The notes under the pieces were generated by a model that worked only from the letters and a program-made list of their open reading frames with translations, was not told the DNA's origin and did not search any database. DNA of 5,017 nt. It comes from an uncultured Flavobacterium sp. (GTDB lineage: Bacteria; Bacteroidota; Bacteroidia; Flavobacteriales; Flavobacteriaceae). The stretch covers positions 1 to 5,017 of the forward strand of contig CAMFLD010000237.1 of assembly GCA_945957245.1 (NCBI GenBank). The letters run 5' to 3'. Shown in pieces: positions 1 through 3,820 of this stretch (positions are counted from its first letter, which is position 1; each line of letters begins with the position of its first letter). A program made the translations under genes and the position numbers.

Positions 1-49
1 ACGCGATCAGCCTCGGTCTCGTGGGCTCGGAGATGTGTATAAGAGACAG
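1..49 (+). other. Illumina Nextera i7 adapter left on the contig end (not genomic)
   Basis: Bases 16-49 match the complete 34-nt Nextera read-2 transposase adapter, and bases 31-49 are the 19-bp Tn5 mosaic end AGATGTGTATAAGAGACAG. Bases 8-15 (CAGCCTCG) sit exactly where the i7 index belongs and match, from memory, the Nextera N710 index. Bases 1-7 (ACGCGAT) match the end of the P7 oligo (ACGAGAT) with one mismatch at base 4. The order P7 tail, index, adapter, insert is that of a library molecule, so this is untrimmed read sequence and genomic DNA starts at about base 50. Translated, the block gives peptides such as MGSEMCIRDR on the plus strand and LLYTSPSPRD on the minus strand, which are recognisable adapter artefacts. 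Confidence 0.98.
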
Positions 50-246
50 GATGAATTTTTATGCTCAATTTCGACTAGCTTATTACCGTTATAAGTATAA
101 TTTACCTCACTTCCTCCTAAAACTACATCCCCTTCAACTATTTTCTTTAATAAAAGGTTCGAAGAGGGGCTTTCAGATGAGCTATCACTTGAACATGAAG
201 TAAAAAACAGCATAGAAAGAATGACGAAATAAAAGATTTTTTTCAT
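50..246 (-). CDS. Small secreted lipoprotein, 3' end lost at the contig edge
   Basis: This is the N-terminal part of a predicted lipoprotein; about 65 native residues are visible. It opens with MKKIFYFVIL, a short positive n-region and hydrophobic core typical of a signal peptide, followed by the lipobox FFTSC with the lipidated cysteine at residue 18. A Ser/Asp/Glu-rich stretch (SSDSSSESPSS) follows; such acidic, serine-rich sequence just after the cysteine resembles the Bacteroidota signal for surface export of lipoproteins. The start of the mature domain (KKIVEGD...VNYTYNGNKLVEIE) resembles flavobacterial lipoproteins that carry Y-x-Y-x-G-N-K-L beta-strand repeats, but too little remains to name a family. 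The open frame continues to base 7, but everything after residue 65 (beginning SCLLYTSPSP) is adapter translation and must be discarded. It is separated from the deacetylase by 473 bp and is probably transcribed independently. Confidence 0.8.
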
Positions 247-309
247 TTGATAAGATTTAAGTTAATAATAATTTGTTAAAAATATGAAAGTATAAGATAT
301 ATACTTCTG

Positions 310-340
310 TTTTTGAAAATATTTTCAAAAATTTTTTTTT
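310..340. repeat. Perfect 22-bp A/T palindrome followed by nine T
   Basis: Bases 310-331 read the same on both strands (TTTTTGAAAAT then ATTTTCAAAAA) and are followed on the plus strand by nine T (332-340). The arrangement resembles a factor-independent terminator, but the stem has only one G-C pair per arm and would be weak, and no plus-strand gene ends here. It lies about 65 bp upstream of the lipoprotein start, so an upstream A-tract or a protein-binding site is equally possible. The symmetry is certain; the function is not known. Confidence 0.45.
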
Positions 341-486
341 AGTTAAGTATAGTTTCATTTTCCAACAGTAGTGATGGAGCTTGCCTGTTTCAGAACTTTT
401 TTTACTGAAGTTTCTGAGTTGAATTATTTGGTATACTGATTGTGCTGATTTCAATCTGAGCCTATAACTTCTGCTTTTGATGGAGC

Positions 487-541
487 TGTAAAGTGGCAGA
501 GTAGCAGAGTTTGAAAGTTATAAAGTGGTAGAGTATAGAGT
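487..541 (-). repeat. Short array of the 8-bp unit, inverted arm
   Basis: Read on the minus strand, this stretch divides into about seven consecutive units of the form ACTYTRNN: ACTCTAT, ACTCTACC, ACTTTATA, ACTTTCAA, ACTCTGCT, ACTCTGCC and ACTTTACA (the first is 7 bp, the rest 8 bp). The unit is the one found in the larger plus-oriented array at 585-696, but the copies here are more diverged, with C often replacing T at position 4. Because the two arrays face each other, single-stranded DNA or RNA from this region could pair between arms, with G-U pairs tolerating much of the divergence. Confidence 0.75.
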
Positions 542-551
542 ATAAATATAT

Positions 552-587
552 AGTTTTACTTTTAGTACTATTTTTATAAGTAAAACT
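552..587. repeat. Perfect 10-bp inverted repeat at the centre of the two arrays
   Basis: AGTTTTACTT at 552-561 is the exact reverse complement of AAGTAAAACT at 578-587, leaving a 16-base A/T-rich loop. The right arm overlaps the first ACTTTGNN unit by three bases, so the hairpin joins directly onto the array. It marks the symmetry centre of the fold-back formed by the two repeat arms. The stem is A/T-rich with two G-C pairs and is not followed by a T-run, so it does not look like a simple intrinsic terminator. Confidence 0.6.
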
Positions 588-696
588 TTGCCACTTTGCT
601 ACTTTGGAACTTTGCGATTTTGGAACTTTGCAACTTTGCAACTTTGCCACTTTGAAACTTTGGAACTCAGCTACTCCGAAACTTTGCAACTATGCT
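585..696 (+). repeat. Degenerate tandem array, 14 units of 8 bp (ACTTTGNN)
   Basis: The block divides without gaps into 14 octamers, all beginning A(C/T)T: ACTTTGCC, ACTTTGCT, ACTTTGGA, ACTTTGCG, ATTTTGGA, ACTTTGCA, ACTTTGCA, ACTTTGCC, ACTTTGAA, ACTTTGGA, ACTCAGCT, ACTCCGAA, ACTTTGCA and ACTATGCT. The first six positions are conserved and the last two vary (CC, CT, GA, CG, CA, AA). It lies 23 bp past the deacetylase stop. An 8-bp period is not a multiple of three, so the array is not built for coding; in any frame it gives an 8-residue repeat with a VAKxQSFK-like motif, which explains the spurious open frame here. There are no spacers, so it is not a CRISPR array. I infer slippage-generated intergenic DNA or a structured transcript tail, without evidence to choose. 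Confidence 0.85.
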
Positions 697-714
697 TCTT
701 CCCAAAACATAGCT
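688..714 (-). terminator. Possible small hairpin after the deacetylase gene
   Basis: On the minus strand, AGCTATG (714-708) can pair with CATAGTT (694-688), giving a 7-bp stem including one G-U pair and a 13-base loop, starting six bases after the TAA stop at 722-720. There is no T-run after the stem, so termination here is uncertain. The repeat block immediately downstream may contribute to ending or stabilising the transcript. Confidence 0.25.
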
Positions 715-719
715 TCAAT

Positions 720-1502
720 TTATTTTTCAACTATCATACTATCCAGGTCTGACAAGGTATAAAACTTCATATTGTTAAGTTTTATGTATTTGCAGACAAA
801 CTCAAGGGTTTCTATTTTCGTTTGGTAATTTGCTGTTAGTTTTTCTACCGGTCTATGACTGCAAAGGATTAAGATTTTGTTTTGCTTTTTAGCATAATCC
901 AAAAGCTCCAAAAGATACGGTATGCTGAAATGGATGTGGTTGTTATCGATATCAAAAGCGTACATGTATTTTGTTCCCCGAAAATAGCATCCTTCTTTTT
1001 CGGGAAGATCTCCGCAAAAGGCTCTTCCCCGTATGATTTTGTAATCTGGGTAAAGTGCTTTATCGAGTTCATCTGATCTTTCGCCATAGGGATAGGCAAA
1101 TGAGGTGACGTTAAAATTTAATCGTTTCATAGAGGCCCGCATGGGGTCAATTTCCTGTTTGAGATAGGCATCGATTCCGTTTGCGGCTACAAACTTCACG
1201 GCGTTGTAGTGATGGTATCCGTGTCCTGCGATTTCGTGCCCTTCGTTCTGCATTTGGTGCAGTTTCGCTATTTCGGGTTTGCCAATAGAGTCTATTCTGC
1301 ATACACAGAAGGTGGCTTTCCAGTTGTATTTTTTGAGCGCCTGATCTGCCTGAGCCCATTCGTCTACATAAGCATCGTCAAAAGTAATGACTACTCCTGC
1401 TCTATTTTCTTTTTGTTGGGGTTTTTGCTGCGGGACTTTTTGTTCGCAGGAGGTCAAAAGCAATAAAAACAGCAGAGTATTAATAAGAGAAAGCTTCATC
1501 AT
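720..1502 (-). CDS. Lipoprotein polysaccharide deacetylase (NodB/CE4 fold)
   Basis: A 260-residue protein with a signal peptide ending in the lipobox LLTSC (lipid cysteine at residue 19), a Gln/Pro/Lys-rich tether (20-34), then a NodB-homology domain. Expected CE4 motifs are present: TFDDA at 40-44, with D42 and D43 as catalytic base and metal ligand; GHGYHH at 93-98, giving the metal-binding pair H94/H98 in HxxxH spacing; FAYPYG at 135-140; and LCSHRP at 213-218, with H216 as the late catalytic histidine. The family removes N-acetyl (or O-acetyl) groups from polymers such as peptidoglycan, poly-N-acetylglucosamine, chitin or xylan; the substrate cannot be inferred. Location should be periplasmic or outer-membrane-anchored. 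The start is one of two adjacent ATGs (1502, 1499). A TAnnTTTG box about 30 bp upstream suggests its own promoter. The mature protein has six further cysteines, unusual for an exported protein this small. Confidence 0.9.
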   Translation of the reverse strand: MMKLSLINTLLFLLLLTSCEQKVPQQKPQQKENRAGVVITFDDAYVDEWAQADQALKKYNWKATFCVCRIDSIGKPEIAKLHQMQNEGHEIAGHGYHHYNAVKFVAANGIDAYLKQEIDPMRASMKRLNFNVTSFAYPYGERSDELDKALYPDYKIIRGRAFCGDLPEKEGCYFRGTKYMYAFDIDNNHIHFSIPYLLELLDYAKKQNKILILCSHRPVEKLTANYQTKIETLEFVCKYIKLNNMKFYTLSDLDSMIVEK

Positions 1503-1531
1503 CAGGCTTGTTATTTAAGTAGGATTAATTT

Positions 1532-1539
1532 CAAATATA
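1532..1539 (-). promoter_or_regulatory. TAnnTTTG -7 promoter box for the deacetylase gene
   Basis: The minus strand reads TATATTTG, an exact match to the Bacteroidota housekeeping -7 element TAnnTTTG. It lies 29 bp before the ATG at 1502, which leaves room for a short 5' leader. The matching upstream TTG element at about 19 bp spacing is poor (the region reads TTAGT), so only half the promoter is well supported. The box sits between the kinase stop and the deacetylase start, consistent with separate transcription of the deacetylase. Confidence 0.5.
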
Positions 1540-1540
1540 A

Positions 1541-1557
1541 TCCTTTTTTAAAAAGGA
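1541..1557 (-). terminator. Inverted repeat after the GHMP kinase gene, possible weak terminator
   Basis: TCCTTTTT and AAAAAGGA form an 8-bp inverted repeat around one central base. As RNA it would be a stem of about six pairs with a five-base loop. It begins 17 bases after the kinase stop codon. The stem contains only three G-C pairs and is followed on the minus strand by TTATATTT rather than a clean T-run, so any termination would be weak. It abuts the TAnnTTTG box and occupies the promoter's -35 to -10 spacer, so it could equally be an operator-like site. Confidence 0.3.
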
Positions 1558-1574
1558 CACTAATTCAGTAAAAA

Positions 1575-2489
1575 CTACAATATCATTTGTTGGTATGGAA
1601 TAACTACATCAAAGCCTTTTTCTTTGAAATAGGCTGTTGGATTTTCCTTGGAAACCGACATAACAAAGTCTCCTCCCCAGGCTCCCAGACTTTTTACAAC
1701 TCCTTCAAAATCTGAAAAAAGGGCTTCCTGTATGGTTTCCAGCTCGAGTATGTTGCTCATCTCTATTTCGTGCTTTTGCAGTGCGGTTGCAAAATCTCTT
1801 AGCGTTTGTGCTTCAATTACCGCTTCGGTTATTGCATTGATTTTGGTTATACTTTTGTCTGTATTCCCCTTTTTTCCATAATAGGAAGCGATGGCTGATT
1901 TACTGTTTTGCTTTTTATTTAGATAGACAAAATAGATATTGTCCTTAAAATCGGGATCAAAGTTTACTCTTTTGACAACCGGCTTTTCGTTTACTAACTT
2001 ATACGTAATCGGATTGCTGTTCTGGGCACAGGCTATATCGTACCCACTGCCACCGAAGCTTGTTCGAAGCAGCTGAAAAGCATCCAGATGAAGCCATTGG
2101 GCAATGTTATTGATTAGCGTGGAAGAGGTTCCGAGTCCCCAAAGTTTTGGGAAAGTGAGTTCGGTAGTAATAATGTAACCTTTAGAGTTTGCAATAAAAC
2201 CAGCATCCATGCGGTAGGCTTCATGGAGGATTTCAATTAGTGTATTCTTAATGTTTTTGGTTTCTCCAAAGCGCTCCTTTCTGATAATGGACGTAAACGG
2301 AATGGTTTCTTCAAACCAAATACTGCCGTCATTGTCATAGCTTTTCCAATGGATAAGGTTTCCGCTGCCTTCCTCAATATTCAGATTTTGTCCAAAGCGT
2401 GTTGGCAACGCAAAGGCCTCGGCACCATCCAGTACCAGATATTCTCCTGTTATGAGCAGTTTCCCGTTGCTGTAGAAGGTTTGTTTCAC
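1575..2489 (-). CDS. GYDIA-family GHMP kinase, probable mevalonate-pathway kinase
   Basis: A 304-residue, cytoplasmic small-molecule kinase of the GHMP superfamily (galacto-, homoserine, mevalonate, phosphomevalonate kinases). Motif 1 is the N-terminal GKLLITGEYLVLDGAEAFALP (residues 9-29), as in mevalonate-type kinases. Motif 2, the phosphate loop, is PKLWGLGTSST at 114-124, where the usual GLGSSA has Thr for Ser/Ala. FGGSGYDIA at 145-153 gives the family its name, with D151 the likely catalytic aspartate. Motif 3 is GAWGGDF at 269-275, a variant of GAGGGG. The start is GTG at 2489-2487, overlapping the reductase TGA as GTGA, so the two are translationally coupled; no ATG lies nearer. Adjacency to HMG-CoA reductase argues for mevalonate kinase or phosphomevalonate kinase, transferring phosphate from ATP to the reductase product or its derivative. 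Which of the two cannot be decided from sequence, so no symbol is given. Confidence 0.9.
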   Translation of the reverse strand: MKQTFYSNGKLLITGEYLVLDGAEAFALPTRFGQNLNIEEGSGNLIHWKSYDNDGSIWFEETIPFTSIIRKERFGETKNIKNTLIEILHEAYRMDAGFIANSKGYIITTELTFPKLWGLGTSSTLINNIAQWLHLDAFQLLRTSFGGSGYDIACAQNSNPITYKLVNEKPVVKRVNFDPDFKDNIYFVYLNKKQNSKSAIASYYGKKGNTDKSITKINAITEAVIEAQTLRDFATALQKHEIEMSNILELETIQEALFSDFEGVVKSLGAWGGDFVMSVSKENPTAYFKEKGFDVVIPYQQMIL

Positions 2490-3802
2490 TTTCTTAATTC
2501 TTCGATAAAGGCTACTACTGCAGCGTGTGAAATGGTATTGTTTTCAAAATGGCTTTTAATGCTTTTGCGTTCTTCCGGTGTGGTTTGGTACTGGTTAAGA
2601 ATATTATTGATGTGCATTTTCATGTGCCCTTCCTGTATACCTGTTGTGGTGAGGGAACGCAGGGCAGCAAAGTTTTGTGCCAAACCGGTTACCGCCACAA
2701 TCTGCATTAACTGTTGTGCTGAAGGTTTTCCTAAGATTTCCAGTGCGGTTTTTACCAATGGATGTAAAGAGGTTAGTCCTCCAACGGTGCCCAATGCTAA
2801 TGGGATTTCCATCCAAAAGGTAAAAATTCCGTTTTCTATTTTAGCGTGGGATAAGCTGGAATATTTTCCCGAACGGGATGCATAAGCATGAACTCCGGCT
2901 TCAACGGCTCGGAAATCATTACCTGTTGCCAGGATAACGGCATCTACTCCGTTCATGATGCCTTTATTATGTGTAACTGCCCTGAAAGGTTCTATTTCGG
3001 CAATCTTTACAGCCTGCACGAACTTTTCGGCGAATTGTTGCGGGTCTTCTATTTTCTTTTCTGCCAACTCTTCTACACGGCATGATACTTCGGCACGGAC
3101 AATACAGTTAGGAACATAATTGGAAAGTATGCTCATTACAATAGTAATATCTTTCTCTGCTTCTGTAAAACCTGTATAGTTTTCTGCTTCCGCTTTTAAG
3201 GTTTTTGCCAGTTGTTCGAGGCATGAGTTGATGAAATTGGCTCCCATGCTGTCTTTGGTTTCAAAAGTGGCATGGAGCTGGAAATAATTTTCGAGTTCAG
3301 CTGTTTTATTACGCAGTTCCAATGAAGTGATTCCGCCTCCCCGTTTCTGCATATTGGCAGTAATACTTTCTGTGGATGCTATAAGTTTGGGCTTTATGGC
3401 ATCAAAAAACTGCTGTAATTGGCCTGAATCGCCTTTGAAGAGGAAATGCACCTGACCAATTTTTTCGGTGCTTAAAACGGTTGCCTTAAAGCCTCCTCTG
3501 GTGGACCAGAATTTAGCCGATTTTGCTGCGGCTGCCACCACCGAACTTTCTTCGATAACCATTGGCACTGAATAGTAATTTCCGTTGATTAAGAAATTAG
3601 GCGCAATCCCGAGCGGCAGGTAAAAATTTGAAATGGTATTTTCTATGAACTCGTCATGCAACTGCTGGAGTTTAGCATCGTTGTTCCAATATTGTTTTAT
3701 GATTGCTACCGCTTCTTTTGGATTGGCAAAATATTCGTTGGCAATCCAATTGATTTTTTCTTCTTTGGTAAGTTTTGAAAACCCTGTTACGGCGTTATTC
3801 AT
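2486..3802 (-). CDS. mvaA: Hydroxymethylglutaryl-CoA reductase, class II
   Basis: A 438-residue soluble enzyme reducing HMG-CoA to mevalonate and CoA with two NAD(P)H, the committed step of the mevalonate pathway. It resembles the Pseudomonas mevalonii class II enzyme (about 428 residues) throughout and lacks the membrane anchor of eukaryotic class I enzymes. Landmarks: ENTISNFYLPLGIAPNFLING (54-74); VIEESSVVAAAA (82-93) with catalytic E85; RGGG (154-157); DSMGAN (184-189); THNKGIMNG (277-285) with catalytic K280; TGNDFRAVEAG (293-303) with D296; and EGHMKMH (391-397) with H393. All four catalytic residues of the family are present. S160 occupies the position where, by my alignment from memory, P. 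mevalonii has the NADH-selecting D146. The gene starts 18 bp after the AsmA-like gene and overlaps the kinase start by 4 bp, so all three are probably co-transcribed. Class II was first described as degradative, but here the kinase neighbour points to biosynthesis. Confidence 0.96.
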   Translation of the reverse strand: MNNAVTGFSKLTKEEKINWIANEYFANPKEAVAIIKQYWNNDAKLQQLHDEFIENTISNFYLPLGIAPNFLINGNYYSVPMVIEESSVVAAAAKSAKFWSTRGGFKATVLSTEKIGQVHFLFKGDSGQLQQFFDAIKPKLIASTESITANMQKRGGGITSLELRNKTAELENYFQLHATFETKDSMGANFINSCLEQLAKTLKAEAENYTGFTEAEKDITIVMSILSNYVPNCIVRAEVSCRVEELAEKKIEDPQQFAEKFVQAVKIAEIEPFRAVTHNKGIMNGVDAVILATGNDFRAVEAGVHAYASRSGKYSSLSHAKIENGIFTFWMEIPLALGTVGGLTSLHPLVKTALEILGKPSAQQLMQIVAVTGLAQNFAALRSLTTTGIQEGHMKMHINNILNQYQTTPEERKSIKSHFENNTISHAAVVAFIEELRK

Positions 3803-3820
3803 AGTATTTTTCTAAGTAAA

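Larger units (their letters stand above)
247..719. other. 473-bp gene-free intergenic region
   Basis: No convincing gene lies between the deacetylase stop and the lipoprotein start. The region is very A/T-rich near the lipoprotein (bases 250-340). It contains a 22-bp A/T palindrome with a T-run (310-340), an 8-bp-unit repeat block in two opposed arms (487-541 and 585-696) with a hairpin core between them, and a possible small hairpin just after the deacetylase stop (688-714). The open frames here are low-complexity products of the repeats or of A/T-rich sequence. Bases 341-486 show nothing I can name. The promoter of the lipoprotein gene should lie in the last 100 bp or so before base 246, but no clear TAnnTTTG box is visible there. 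Confidence 0.7.

Noticed and set aside
31..49. Tn5 mosaic end suggesting a mobile element
   Set aside because: It is the transposase-recognition part of the Nextera library adapter, preceded by the index and P7 tail in library order; no transposase gene is present.
21..203. Plus-strand open frame beginning MGSEMCIRDR
   Set aside because: Its first ten codons are adapter sequence and the rest is antisense to the lipoprotein gene.
358..423. Protein-like 22-codon stretch on the minus strand (FNSETSVKKVLKQASSITTV...), possible gene remnant
   Set aside because: It lies between two in-frame stops, has no start codon and matches no family I can name, so it is below the level of support for a pseudogene.
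257..454. Minus-strand 65-residue frame in the A/T-rich gap
   Set aside because: Composition is Lys/Phe/Leu/Ile-rich as expected from A/T-rich noncoding DNA, and the frame crosses the 22-bp palindrome; no recognisable family or start signal.
372..487. Direct repeat TGATGGAGCT at 372-381 and 478-487
   Set aside because: A single 10-bp match with no conserved flanks is not far above chance in a gap of this size; it does not look like an insertion target duplication.
462..689. Minus-strand 75-residue frame with a repeated VAKxQSFK motif
   Set aside because: It is a direct translation of the 8-bp tandem array; the 8-residue periodicity follows from 24-bp multiples, and there is no signal or domain.
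585..696. CRISPR-like periodic array
   Set aside because: The period is only 8 bp with no spacers, and no cas gene is in view.
2349..2885. Plus-strand 178-residue open frame
   Set aside because: It is antisense to strongly conserved reductase and kinase coding sequence and has no recognisable domain.
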